Shown here piece after piece: positions 12,894-24,654 of a stretch of 64,000 nt of DNA (its first letter is position 1; the number at the start of each line of letters is the position of its first letter). Source of the DNA: Epiperipatus broadwayi (lineage: Eukaryota; Onychophora; Udeonychophora; Euonychophora; Peripatidae). The position numbers were made by a program, and so were the translations under genes. The stretch covers positions 55,215 through 119,214 of the forward strand of contig JAQFVV010007261.1 in NCBI GenBank assembly GCA_028023455.1, in the 5' to 3' direction. The notes under the pieces were generated by a model. The model was not told the DNA's origin. It did not search any database and saw only the letters and a program-made list of their open reading frames with translations.

Positions 12894-14224
12894 TGTAACG
12901 TTTTCATATTACTAGGCCCTTATACGCCTCAAATTTATATGTGAGCGTGAGTTGATCAAACTGTATCAACCTAAAAAAAATTGTATTTTAATTCTTAACA
13001 CAGCTATTTTTCCTGATCAACTTCGGACTAGAATGATTACCGGGTACAATCGTGAGCAGAACCAGTTTTTAATTTCTACTTGAGGGTGCCAGGGTCGTTA
13101 GACCCACTGAGACTGCGTCAAATATTGTAGCCCGTAAGGTAATAATTATACGATCTAATTTAAATAACTAAAGGTAAAAAAAAATTACATAGAATAGTAT
13201 TAATTTTTGACACGTACAATGAAAGTGAAGTTAATAATAAAGATTTATTATAACTCGTCAAACATTCAATAATTATGATTAAGACAGACATTACAACGTT
13301 GGAAAGGATTGTGCATATGAATTCATTAATCTACGTCGAATATTGGAGTATTAATTATTTAGTCTGATTTTCTGTAGCAACATTTTGGTTCATTTCTCAG
13401 TTGAAATCTTCTGATCCAAGAAAATTTTATGGGATAATATTTCAATTCAATTCATTATTCATAAAGCTTTATGTAAAAAAAAATTTATGTACATTTACTT
13501 ACCGGTAAGTTAACATTAAGTAGGTCATCGATCTTCCCGACGTACAATTCAGTTAGTGATTAGTCACAGTAGCTTTTTTTTCTTTTAGTTTTATTTCGAA
13601 TCTCCGATCTAATTTAGGTAGCACGAGGACGATCTAGGTGACTTTTTCGAGAGAAAGTGTGCAAACGATATCGTTTACTCACTCATGGCGATTTCAGTTT
13701 GTATCTAAGTGAACACATTTTATTAAAAGATATGAAACACTTCCAAATGCTCAGACTATTGGAAACCCAGGTAAAAATACCCCTTTTCAAATCTGTCGCT
13801 CCTTTTATACTCTTCGATTCTTTTTAGAAGCTCTCGCAGTTCTTTCTTTTCTTTGTTCCACTTTATAAACTTCTACATTCTTCTCCTTTTCTTTTTAAAG
13901 TCTGTTTTCCGCTAAGAATTTTGGCCATTTTTAATTACCATCAGAAAATTGTTTCTGATAACAATCTTTCGCCTTTTGAAATTTCCTTTCGCTATTTTAA
14001 TCAATGATTCAATATGCACTTTCCAACATTGAATTTATTTTAGTTAACTTATTTCAAAAAAAAAAACTAAACTTTCACTGTACGTTTTTTTTTCTCTTTT
14101 CAAAACATTATGCTAAAACAAATAAAGATCGTGTTCGCTTTCTTTCTTTCCTCTCTTTTTTTTTTTTTTTATAATACCTAATATCAAAAAGTAATTTGTA
14201 CTCTATATATAAATAAATGGTACA
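12894..14224 (-). repeat. 5' LTR (right copy)
   Basis: Right-hand LTR, matching the left copy from TGTAACG to GGTACA. Between about 13560 and 13880 it lacks many single bases and short runs present in the left LTR, whereas the rest is nearly identical. On the minus strand this LTR would carry the promoter, but no unambiguous TATA box could be assigned because the AT content is high. Confidence 0.9.
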
Positions 14225-14230
14225 ATATAT

Positions 14231-16476
14231 ATATGAGGAATATAAAAACTCGAAAAATAAAAATATAAAACAGAAACTTTTTTTTTTGATTTCTAATATA
14301 TATATATATATTGTAAAATAGTCTATTTACAAATATATAAAGATGAGAAATAACGATATATATATATAGAAACAATATTGGCCAATTTTTAAAAATAATT
14401 TGGAAAAATTTATGTAATAAAGAATTATTATCAAAATACTTGGAAATTGCTAACAAACAAAGCAAAATAAGAAAGAATATCAATAATATTCATAAAATAT
14501 ATTTTAAAAAAAAATATAAAGCATATAAATATAATTAAAAAAATAGTTTTAAAATGTGATTAAAACATTTCAATTAAGCTTAAAAATGTTATCTGTAGTA
14601 CAGCTTCATGGGTCTAGAAATCTTTTGTAGTATTTGAAATACTCTTTACATGTATATGACTAGTCATCTCACCAGGACTAAAAGAGATGAACTTGCTAAG
14701 ATTATATTGGATGGAATGTTTTTGTTATTGCTTTTCTTAGAAATAATCTAACATAAACATGAATTATGCTTAAGTGTTTGAAATCAAAAGTTTTAGTAGA
14801 TATATTTTACCATTTATTATATATGAATCTGAGATATGGGCTTAACGAGAAAACAATGTGGATATTTTACCTTACTCAACTGATTGTAGAAAGATATTCT
14901 AACAAGAAAAAATTAAAGCCAAATATGCAGTTCAAAGAATTAATGAGTGTCACTGATGTTAATAAAATTAAGAGATGGAAATAGAGCTGAACTGTGCATA
15001 GTTATAGAAGATATGATAACAGATAGACAGTAGAAGTTTAAACTGAATCTCAAAATATTGTAAGAGATCTAAAGATATCACATATGAAGGACTCATGGAT
15101 GGAATTAGGAATTTGCTTATGTGATGTAAAAAATGGAGACTAGAGTCAGAAAAATAGGATTAAACTTATTGATACTGTTTTTTTTTTTGGAGTGAATTGC
15201 TAATGATTTAAAATGATGATAATGATTATCATATCACTGGCATTTCATTGAATGTTTAAAAACGAACAGTACAGGTTCTATTGACTTTTATTCAGTTCTA
15301 ATCAATTAACTTAGCATGCCTAAAATTTCTCTGTTTTCATGTTTTGAGATTTTATTTATTTATGTGCGCACACACATATTACAATTTAATGTGTGCGTGT
15401 GTCTTTGAACTTTGGTTAGCACTATTTTTATGAATCCTTAATTTCGTAATTTATAAGATCATTTTTTATGATGGTACTGAAGTCAAATAATTTTGCTATA
15501 AATCTGTTTAAATGTTTTTAATAATTAGTCTGAATACCCAAGTGGAAAAATTACTGTCATGGAAGAAATTTATTTTAAATGTCAAAGAACTGAGACCTGA
15601 ATCTTGTTAAAAATAATTGAAAATAAAAAATAATGAATTGGTGTAAAAATGACAAAAAGGAACTAAATATTTTTGTATTCCTCTAATCTATTTTTTATTA
15701 CTTTATCTTGATATTAAAATATTTTATCATTAGATTTATTATGAAGTATAATATATATTAATCTTAATATATATCAATTTAAATATAAAATACCATTTAA
15801 AAATGATGAGAAAATACTCAAAAATATTCGGCTGTCAGAAGTATATATAATCCAATAAACTTTTCAGCAGTTGTTTTCTTTTCAAGTCAAATAAAAATAA
15901 TGACGCAGAGTTGTCTTTCAATAAAGCTGCGAAAATTATTAATCAGTTAGCATCTTTTACTCTAAAAAAGTCATTTATTTGAAGCATTTAAGAGAGACAA
16001 CTTTTATAATTATCGACTATCTATATCTAGGGCTAAATTAAATTCTCATCGCATGAAAAAAATGTAATCATTACATATTTTTTCATATGGTATTTAACTG
16101 TTATATCGACCTATATAATGTAATATAGTGTAAGCAAATATTTTGAAATTTTGTTCTTGTGTAGGTTTTTCTTGAATTGACTTTTTTCTTTATTTTTTTT
16201 TTATATTTATTTATATAGGTTAAAAATATTTATACGAAATATTTTATCAATTATATGAAAATTATTAAAGTATGCAATCTAAATTATTTTAAAATAAATT
16301 CAATTATCTTTTTACATAAAACTAAATAGAAATCCATTCAATAACTTTAACAGATAGATAATTACAGGCTAGCTATATAAAATAGGGAATATACAAAGAA
16401 AAAAAATACTACTGACCAATCAAACAATCAAAATGAAAGAATTGTTTATTTGATCAATATTATTTTCTAAGAAGAG
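14231..16476. other. AT-rich sequence, nothing recognised
   Basis: Long AT-rich stretch with short (TA)n runs near 14300 and 14357. Open frames at 14184-14483 and 14766-14984 are composition-driven and have no family resemblance. A small GT/CA palindrome lies near 15365-15403. Confidence 0.4.
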
Positions 16477-17773
16477 TAATGCTATATTACTTTGACTATA
16501 AGATACCCCCGAATTTAAGATGCAGTAGGATTTTAAGCTCAGAAAATTGGGGAAAAAATTAAAAATGATTTTATTGAGAAATAAGAAACATTTTTATTTA
16601 CTTAAATAGGAACTAATATAAATACAATAAGCTCACCTAATGTATTGTGAATTTTTTTCAGATATACTTTTACTTTCTATATCTTCACTTTCAGAACTTG
16701 AATTCTCATCTTCAGTATTCCATTAAAGTGCATTATCTTCAGACCATTTAAATCATTAGCAATGCAATATTTTAATAAAATTGTTTTAAAATATAATTTC
16801 TTTAGGTATATCTTTCCAGGAGGGCAAAACCCATTCAAAATTATATTCATATTGTTTGCATTACAAAATCTTTATTTTTTTTTTTTAGTGTAAATACCAT
16901 AACTTTTTTTTTTTCAAAGAATAATTTTTTTTTTAAATATAGTATTACCATTTAATGTTACTGGTAAATCTTTTTTTTTTTTTTTTTAATTAAAACTTTT
17001 TCAAAAATCAAATTAATAATTTGTCATATTATTAAAGTAAACAAAAGTTTTGTAAAAATAATTTTTTCTTTGTAATAGACAAGACTAATGTGTAGCATTC
17101 AACATAAAACATATTTTTGTCACCCAATTACAAATTACAGGCATATATCATTGATTTTTTTTCATTTTGCTTTTATGTAAAAGTACATTTTTCTATTAAA
17201 ATCGGAAACATTCTTCTAAAATAATTTATGTTTTAAAAGTATTTTCTGAAAAGCATTATAATTGTGTAAAAAAGATTCTAAAACATATGTTTTCACTTTG
17301 AAATCAAAATGAAGATATGGAATTGGTAAAGTCATTGACAGGCATTTCTTATGCAGAGAACAAGAAATAACCAGTCAGAGGGAAGATAGGTTCTTATCTT
17401 ATTGTTATATTGATTTATTAACTGTAAAAAAAAAAATAAAGGTTATTCAGTGCAATTTTCTTGATAAAATAATAGTAAAATTGACAAAATAATATTAAAC
17501 ATAGTAATTTGAGAGAGAGTTAAAGTGGTTTATGATATCAATTCAAAAAATATTGACATTTAATGTTAACCTTTTTTATTATTAAAAAAGGTTTAGATGC
17601 TATTCCACACATGCCAGCAATCATAATACTATGAGCATGTACAGCATAAAACAAAGATCTGCAGAAATAAAATGTTAAAACTTTTTGTTTCCACTTTGAG
17701 ATTCACCTCTTTTTTATGGATCCAAAATTTAAGGGAAAAAGTGCACCTTGTATTCAGAGTAATACTGGTATAT
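16477..17773 (-). mobile_element. Probable DNA-transposon remnant
   Basis: The left end near 16480 contains TATTACTTTGACTATAAGAT. The right end near 17750-17773, read as its reverse complement, contains TATTACTCTGAATACAAGGT. These are imperfect inverted ends of about 20 bp. Minus-strand translation of about 16755-16650 gives a Ser/Glu/Asp-rich stretch including WNTEDENSSSESEDIESK. That resembles the acidic C-terminal tail seen in some cut-and-paste transposases. The rest is decayed to homopolymers. The superfamily is not identified, and the ends may be coincidental. Confidence 0.4.
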
Positions 17774-17835
17774 GATATATATATATATATATATATATAT
17801 CATATACAGTATATATATATATATATATATATATT
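17774..17835. repeat. Two (TA)n tracts in a palindrome
   Basis: Two TA runs (about 17777-17800 and 17811-17833) are separated by CATATACAG. They abut the right end of the probable DNA transposon. Confidence 0.85.
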
Positions 17836-18787
17836 TACTGTATAATGAAAAATTTTGTAAATATAATGAAGGAATAAACTCTAAATATTTTCTAAGGATT
17901 GTGTACATAGAATTATGTTATGGAAATTTTTAATTTTTAATTGACCTGTAGTTGTAATAATAAAAAATATAAAAAGCAGCACCTGATTTATGTACCTTTC
18001 ATATTTGCTATAGCAAAACTAAAATATATTCTATTATATAGCCATCTGTCTAAGCAAGAGAAATCATTAGTCATCAGATTATAGTGATGGTCATATACTA
18101 ATACTAAATTAATGACAGAAATAAATGTAGTAACTATTTAAATGGTTGCTCTTAAGAACATTTTTTTATTATTACAAGAGTTGCATTAGAACTTCTGATG
18201 AATAATCATAAATTGTATTTTATATACAATATTTTTTTTTGTAGGAAGATACTTTTAAAAAGGTTATGAGATTTTAAACATTCAGAGAAGCAAACGCATT
18301 TTTGAAATTTGGCCAATCAGACTTGTTATGTAATAAATCAGAATGTTAGCAAGCTTCTGCTTAAAAATATATAATATATAAATTTTAAATCAGAATTTTT
18401 TGTGTGGTATATTTAATTAGTCAAAAAGATTCACAGCATTCAAGGGTACAATTAGCCTATCATCAAACATATTAAATTAAAAAAAATATAATTACAGAAA
18501 AGAAAGGATTTATTATCTTAATGGAAGATGTGTAAATATATAAAGGTACAAATATTACAAGAGATGTGCATTATAGCGGTATAATAATGTATATGTACAT
18601 TGTAAAAAATATTTAATATTTATTAAATATATAAATGGTACTACAATTTTTCAACTAGATTCTCAGACCTTAAATGAGATCACGAAAGAACACGAAACAG
18701 ATGGCAAACTGAATAAAAGCAAAATAAAAAAACAAAGATTTAAAAAAAAATCGTAATTATGTGATATATGGAAGAATTATTTTCAAA
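17836..18787. other. AT-rich sequence, nothing recognised
   Basis: No supported gene or repeat boundary. Confidence 0.4.
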
Positions 18788-18801
18788 TATTATTTTAATG
18801 T

Positions 18802-18901
18802 TTCAAGCGTTGATGGCCTAGTGGTTAGCATAGCTGCCTTCCAAGCAGCTGACCAGAATTCACTTCCTGGTCAACGCATTTAACATATGGAAAAAAAAAA
18901 G
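18802..18901 (+). mobile_element. Short tRNA-Gly-derived SINE with target duplication
   Basis: A roughly 100-bp insertion consists of a tRNA-Gly-like sequence (18807-18878), the linker TTTAACATATGG and a run of 10 A. It is flanked by a perfect 14-bp duplication, TATTATTTTAATGT, at 18788-18801 and 18902-18915. That is the mark of LINE-mediated retroposition. A related copy on the minus strand at 49647-49711 shares the TCAACGCATTT(A/G)ACATATG 3' end, so the linker is a family trait and not chance. The element is unusually short, with almost no non-tRNA body. Confidence 0.85.
18807..18878 (+). pseudogene. tRNA-Gly(UCC)-like sequence in SINE
   Basis: A perfect 7-bp acceptor stem pairs GCGTTGA with TCAACGC. 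The D-arm contains the box A-like TGGCCTAGTGG, and the anticodon loop CTTCCAA gives a UCC anticodon on a CTG/CAG-type stem. The T-loop reads TTCACTT rather than the usual TTCGATT, which damages box B. With the target duplication and A-tail outside it, this is the head of a SINE, not a working tRNA gene. A recently captured tRNA transcript is the alternative. Confidence 0.8.
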
Positions 18902-19074
18902 TATTATTTTAATGTGACATTCAATTTTATTGACAGATTTTTGAGTTAGGGAACTTATCCTTTGTAAACATGAAAAAATTGCAAGAAACACTATAGGAAA
19001 CGAAATAAAATAAAAGATATAAAGTAAAATAATCAAATATTTTAAGTATTTTTCTGCATTCCTTGTTGACTTAT

Positions 19075-19856
19075 AATTTGATATTTAGAAGTTATTAAAT
19101 ATGAATTTCTGCATTTCCCTCTGATTAGTTATAACAATTTTACAGAAGTTTACAGTTGTTCTGAAATTACATTAGTATATATAAATCATCCTCTATATGT
19201 CAGTATATCAGTAAATGCTATGCTTATAAATTATCAAAGCAATAATATGTGGGATCATTGTATACTTACACGAATAGTTTACATATATAGCTCGCTGGGA
19301 CTTTTCAGTACTTCTGCATTAATTTCATCTATATTTAACCCATCAAAAGTTGTATTTACATCTATTAACTGAAAATTAATTTGATATTTAGAGGTTGTTA
19401 AATATGAAATTCAGCCTTTTTCTCTAATTAGTTATAGTGAATTTAGAATAGATTATAAATTACATTATTATTATATATAAATCATACTCTACATGTTAGT
19501 ACATTAGTAAATGGTATGCTTATATATGATCAAAGCTAAAGTATAGATGAGCTCATTCTATATTTACATTTATTGATGATTACTTTACATATGGGTCACT
19601 GGAGGTTTTCAGTACATTTGCATTAATTTGTTGTATATTTGAATTATCAAAAAGGTGTATTTTCATTTGTTAACTGAAGATTAATTTGATAATTACAGGT
19701 TGTTAAATATGAAGATCAGCCTTTTCGTTTTGTTTGGTTATAAAGATTTTAAATATAGTTGTAATTGTCCTTAAATTATATTAGTATATATAAATCATGC
19801 TCTGCATGTTAGGGCATCAATTAATGGTATGTTTTTTATGATCAAAGTTTTGTTGA
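19075..19856. repeat. Tandem repeat, about 304-bp period, about 2.6 units
   Basis: The motif AATTTGATATTTAGARGTT followed by TTAAATATGAA recurs at 19075, 19378 and 19683 (spacings 303 and 305). In each unit it is followed by a TTAGTTATA-like segment, TATATATAAATCAT and a final GGT/CGCTGG...TTTTCAGTAC segment. The third unit is cut short near 19856. Units have diverged by many substitutions. This could be a satellite fragment or an internal repeat of an unknown element. Confidence 0.75.
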
Positions 19857-20372
19857 CTATCATCCTTTGCATTCATTTGTTTGTAGCACAATTGCTTTTA
19901 TGTTTAAAATTGGGTAATGTTTAAGTCACAATGTATTTTTCACTAGTATCAGCAGCAGAATAATTTTCTAACAAGATGCACTAAGATAAAATAGGTATTA
20001 AAGTGAACTGATGACATTATATTGCATGTCTATGATTTGTAATTATCAAAAAGTAAAATCAAATGTCATATTAAATAGATTTATTGAAGATAGAAAATAC
20101 AGATAACAATCAGTAGTTAATAAAAAATAAATATATAAGCAGTTGTTATTGTTTTTTTTAAAAAAAGAACACAAGAACATTATTGGAAGAGGAAAAAAAT
20201 CTGATCCCCCCACCCCAAAAAAAAAAAAAAGTAAAGTAGCTATACAATTTATTGCAACTAATTAGTATTGAAAATAAAATAGAACTATAATTATTGTGGA
20301 TATTGAGGCAGAACTGCTATTTGTAGAAATAATTTTGTATCCAATATAATTTAAGTTCAATGAAACCCTCAT
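19857..20372. other. AT-rich sequence, nothing recognised
   Basis: No gene supported. Poly-A tract near 20215-20231. Confidence 0.4.
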
Positions 20373-23300
20373 GTATTTCATCATCATCATCATTTTCAAG
20401 CATATTTATTCCATTGCAAGATAAAGGTCTCTAAGTTCAATCCATTTTCTTTGATTGTTAGCCTCTCTTCTCACATCATCTCAACACACTCATTATTTTA
20501 CCTATCCATTTCTTATGTAGTCTTTTTCTAGATCCTTAATAGTCTGTTGAAATCCTGTTGAAGATTTGAACTGTTCCTCTATTATCATCTTTTCTAGCAA
20601 TGTGTCCAGCACAACTCCAAATTCTATTTTGTCAGTAACACATTTGTTCTCTCACCCAATTGTCAATCTTTTCTTGTTAGTCCTAACATACAACTCTCCA
20701 TTGATTGATCTGAGATCTTTATCTATATTGCTTTTTTGTTAAATGTCCAAGTTTCAGTTTCATAAGTAAGAACTGATAAAATACATTTATTAAACATCCT
20801 CCTGACAAACACATAGGCATATATCCTTTTAATATCAAATTATTTCTAACAAAAGCACTTTACCTAAGTTTAATTCTATAAATAATTTCATCCATTATGC
20901 TTTCATTTATTGTAATAATCTGACTAAGACATTTATTAGTTGTTAACTTCTTTAAACTCATTATTATCAACCTTTTTTTTTCTTTTTTTTTTTTTACAAA
21001 ATCCATTGAACATTATTTTAGTCTTTTTAACATTGTCTTTAGTCGTACTTTTTTAATTCTCAACTGATAATTTTTGCAACATTTCCTAAAGCAAGCATTA
21101 TTTGCAAAAACAATTATATTAGCTGCAAAATACATGTGACTTAAATAATTTTAATTTTACTTCCTTTGCTTCCCATTTTAATCCACAAAATACAATTTGT
21201 AAAGCTGCAGAAAAAAGTTTTGGGAAATAAGAGTCACCCTGTCATAAACCCTTGTCAATATTAATCTTCCTAATATCATTATGTAATATAACTGTTGCTG
21301 TTGCATTTTTATAAATTTTTAATATTCTACATCAATATCTTGATGATTTGATACTCTAATCACTGAAGAAATGCTTATAGATTCAAAAGTCATTTCATAC
21401 TACATAAATCGAAAACGTAATGACAGATCATATTCATTGCTTTTTTTATAACTTTTCTCCATACTTGGATATGATCCACTGTACTAAAAGTATTTTTAAA
21501 TATAATCCTTTTGGTGAATAAAATCCAAAGGTTTTTGTAGATGAGTTGTAATTATCTTGGTAAATTTTTTTTATAAAACTGATAACAGACTTATAGATCT
21601 GTAATTTCTATCTTTTTATTGCCTTTTTAAAATATTAATATTAACAATGCTTTCTTCCCATCTATCAACACTTATTATGTAGACATTTAGTATATAATTT
21701 TGCAAAAAAAAAATATATTTTTTCACCTGCTTTTTTAATGATATTGCTTATAATTCCATCATTATTTGGAGCTTTTCTTTTCTTCATAGATTTAATTGCA
21801 TGACTCACTTCTTCATTTGAAATTCTGGGCAATTCAGAAGATATAGTATATTGAAAGAGATAGGTTTTATTGATCTTTATGGCTATATAATCCTTGATAG
21901 AACTCTTTAGACATTTTAAGATGTGATCTATTTTTTTTTATTATTAATAGTTCCATTTTTGTCCTTACTGTAGAAATAAGTTTTTACCAATACCAAGATG
22001 TTGTTTTATACTCATGAGACTTTTATATAGGTTTCATTGCTAATTTACAATTATAATTTCTTATATTAGCAATTCTTTTTTGCATCATTTAAAAAAAATC
22101 TAGATATCCAATTCTTTTGTATGCATCATTTTTAAATATTTTCATATTCCTTCTTTTCTTCATAATTTTTCTTGTCTGAGTCGAAATTTTACTGGTCAAT
22201 TGTTGATTTTTTGTATCAGGTATCTTTGTTGCAGTTTCCTATTGATTTCATTCAAACTTAAAACATGTTCAACATCTGCTAATATTTGAAAACAATTTGC
22301 AAGTTCATTGCAATATTTTTGAAAGTTAGAAATAATTTGTGAATACCATTTTTTCTTAATACTTTTTGTCTCTCTAGTTTTGCATGAACCATTATTGCTA
22401 ACAGATGAACACTTTCTATAATGAATTTATTAAGAACATTACATCTTGAAATACATACTTCTGTTAATAAAAATATACTCCAGTTCTGCTGTACCACCAT
22501 TTGGATGCTTCTGTGTTTATTTTCATTTATCATTTTTCTTAAAGAAAGAATTTATCTAAAGTTTTTTTTTTTCTGTAACCTCCACAAGTGTATGTCTTCT
22601 TTCATTTCTATCACCATAACCAAATTTACTCACATGATTTTCATCCTTTAATCCTATTATTAATGACTTTTATGTCAATTTTAAATATTCTTTGGTCTAA
22701 TCAAAATCTTTTTGTATGTCTATATAAATTCCTGTACTTTTTCATCACAATGAGAACTTGTTGGGGCATTAACTTGAATTGTTTGCATTTTGTATCTACC
22801 ATTAAGTTTAAAACTAATCGTACACTCTGGCTGATACAGTATCAATATCCACAATGTTGTTCTTCGACTTTTTATTTATAATGAATCCTTATTAACTTGT
22901 ACTTACAATGTTTGCAAATTTATAATATAATATATGTCAATTTTTTTCAAAATGGTAATTTCTCAAAATCCAATAATGTCCTATTTAATATTAGATAGTT
23001 CTTTTTCCATTTTTAGCATTCTTTTTTTACTTGAACATGATCTGAAGTTTTAAATATTGAAATAAAATGTTAGGACCCAATGGAAACCTTGGTCCACAGC
23101 CAAATTTATAGCACTGTTTGCATTCATCCACCACCTGCTGTTTTGGCAGGCAACATTACAATCTCCTGAGAATATGTACCATAATTTTCTTTTGTCTGTC
23201 ACAGTTAAGAATATCTTTTACATTATTTACACACACATTCATTCTACATTTAAGAACATTGAACTGATATTTTAGTTAAGAGCTGTCAGGCATGGAGAAA

Positions 23301-23537
23301 AAATTCCACTATATTTCTTGATTTTAAACTCAGAGGTTAAAAGTCAATAAACTTACCATGCTGGTTGATGCATGACGGTGAGAAGTCCATGGATGTTTGA
23401 ATATTATATGAAAAATTATATTGTAATAACTACAGTGAAGAGAATGGATGAAGTTGTTATTAGGGAGCTGACCTGTTCAGTTCCTTTAAGACATCAATGA
23501 GAAATCAAAAGATCTTCTTGCAATTAATGGCAAACCC
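20373..23537 (-). mobile_element. RTE-type LINE, copy 1, near full length, decayed
   Basis: The minus strand aligns by eye along its whole length with the better-preserved RTE at 29.1-32.4 kb. Its 5' untranslated region (minus 23537 downward, with the shared TTTGCYATTAAYTG stretch) and its 3' end with an ATG/GAT trinucleotide tail at 20373-20391 are both present. Frames are heavily broken. Recognisable scraps include the endonuclease segment with CNVLNKF and KLERQKVLRK (minus 22533-22279). It is clearly older than the copies at 24.0 and 29.1 kb. Confidence 0.8.
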
Positions 23538-23549
23538 CTCTTAGTATGT

Positions 23550-23552
<3 letters not shown>

Positions 23553-23614
<62 letters not shown>
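23553..23614. repeat. (TA)n microsatellite
   Basis: About 31 TA units. A spurious YIYIYI open frame runs through it. Confidence 0.95.
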
Positions 23615-23617
<3 letters not shown>

Positions 23618-23712
23618 AACCGGTCTGGGGATGGGGACAATCAAGATAAAAATGATTTGAATGTCTTGTAGTAGCATTTATCATAAATAAAAAAAAAGCT
23701 TTAGTACACCTA
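23615..23712 (+). repeat. Truncated copy of the 60-kb (TA)n-tailed family
   Basis: Starting CGAAACCGGTCTGGGG, this matches the 3' half of the repeat at 60480-60743, through AAAAATGATTTGAATG and TAGTAGCATTTATCATAAAT, with small deletions. It is 5'-truncated exactly at a (TA)n tract and followed by another TA run. Confidence 0.75.
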
Positions 23713-23911
23713 GTTTATATATATATATATATATAAAGAGAGAGAGAGAGTTTAAAGTATTTATGATTATCAAATTTTTTACATAAAAATAGAATGTATA
23801 AATAAATATTGTGAAAATATTTTCAAAATGTAAAGGATTCAGTGCTTTAAAGTGAAGTGTTTTAGGAAAAAATGATCTTTATCATATCATATTAAATGTT
23901 TCCATTATTTT

Positions 23912-23995
<84 letters not shown>
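23713..23995. repeat. Microsatellite cluster: (TA)n, (GA)n, (TA)n
   Basis: (TA)n near 23717-23735 is followed by (GA)n near 23736-23750. Two long (TA)n blocks then lie at about 23913-23953 and 23959-23994. The last block abuts the 3' end of RTE copy 2. Confidence 0.85.
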
Positions 23996-23996
<1 letters not shown>

Positions 23997-24654
23997 TCAA
24001 CTGTTATCAATCCACTGCAGGATGAAGGTCTCTCCAAGTTTAATCCATCTTTTCCGATCTTTAGCTTCTCTTCTCCACATCACCCCTGCAGACTTTCTTA
24101 TTTCATCCATCCATCTCACATGTGGTCTCTTTCTGGGTCTTTTAAAATATCTTGGAATCCAGTTTAAAATTTCAATTGTCCAACTATTATCAGCTCTTCT
24201 AGCAATATGTCCAGCCCAACTCCACTTCAATCTTTTAATTTTTTCAATGAGGTCAGTAACACCTGTTTGTTCTCTTACTCATACATTGCGTTTTTGATCT
24301 CTTCTTGTTACTCCCAACATGCATCTCTCTATACTTTTTTGAATGGTCTGAAGTCTCTGTATTGCTTGTCTATTAAGTGTCCAAGTCTCAGATCCATAAG
24401 TAAGAACTGGTAAAACACATTTGTTAAAAACCTTCATTTTCAAACACATAGGCATATTTCCTTTTAATATCAAGTTATTTCTACCAAAAGCACTCAAACC
24501 AAGTTTAATTCTATGATTAATTTCTAGCATTATGTTTCCATCTGTATTAATAATCTGACCAAGGTATTTGTAACTGTTAACTTCTTCTAATTCATCATAA
24601 TCAATCTTTATTTTCATATTTTGAGCAAATCGATTAAACATTACTTTAGTCTTT
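23997..24654 (-). pseudogene. RTE C-terminal domain
   Basis: This follows the RT. It has the conserved block YKYLGQIINTDGN, then CVLPVLTYGSETWTL, RRDQKRNV and, after a frameshift near 24285, MKWSWAGHIARR...RPHVRWMDEIRK. That region lies after RT in RTE elements and ends near the 3' tail. It retains CGA (Arg) in VMFNRFAQ, where the 29-kb copy has TGA. Confidence 0.85.

Larger units (their letters stand above)
9482..14224 (-). mobile_element. LTR retrotransposon, gag-only, minus strand
   Basis: Two near-identical direct repeats of about 1.35 kb (9482-10833 and 12894-14224) with TG...CA ends bracket an interior of only about 2.06 kb. ATAT immediately precedes the left LTR and follows the right one (ATATAT also matches), a plausible target duplication. 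A primer-binding site starts one base inside the right LTR, read on the minus strand, which makes the right LTR the 5' one. The interior encodes a decayed gag on the minus strand. No reverse transcriptase, integrase or RNase H motif was found in any frame. The polypurine tract is not convincing. The element is less AT-rich than its surroundings. It is probably a non-autonomous or internally deleted Ty3/Gypsy-like element; the superfamily is inference. Confidence 0.88.

Noticed and set aside
18807-18878. Functional tRNA-Gly gene
   Set aside because: Flanking 14-bp duplication, A-tail, altered T-loop and a second copy with the same linker mark it as a SINE.
19075-19856. CRISPR-like spacing of repeats
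   Set aside because: Units are about 304 bp, diverged and contiguous, in a eukaryotic context; there are no short repeats with unique spacers.
23486-24297. YIYIYI-containing frames near 23.5, 23.9 and 60.7 kb
   Set aside because: They arise from (TA)n tracts joined to repeat or antisense RTE sequence.
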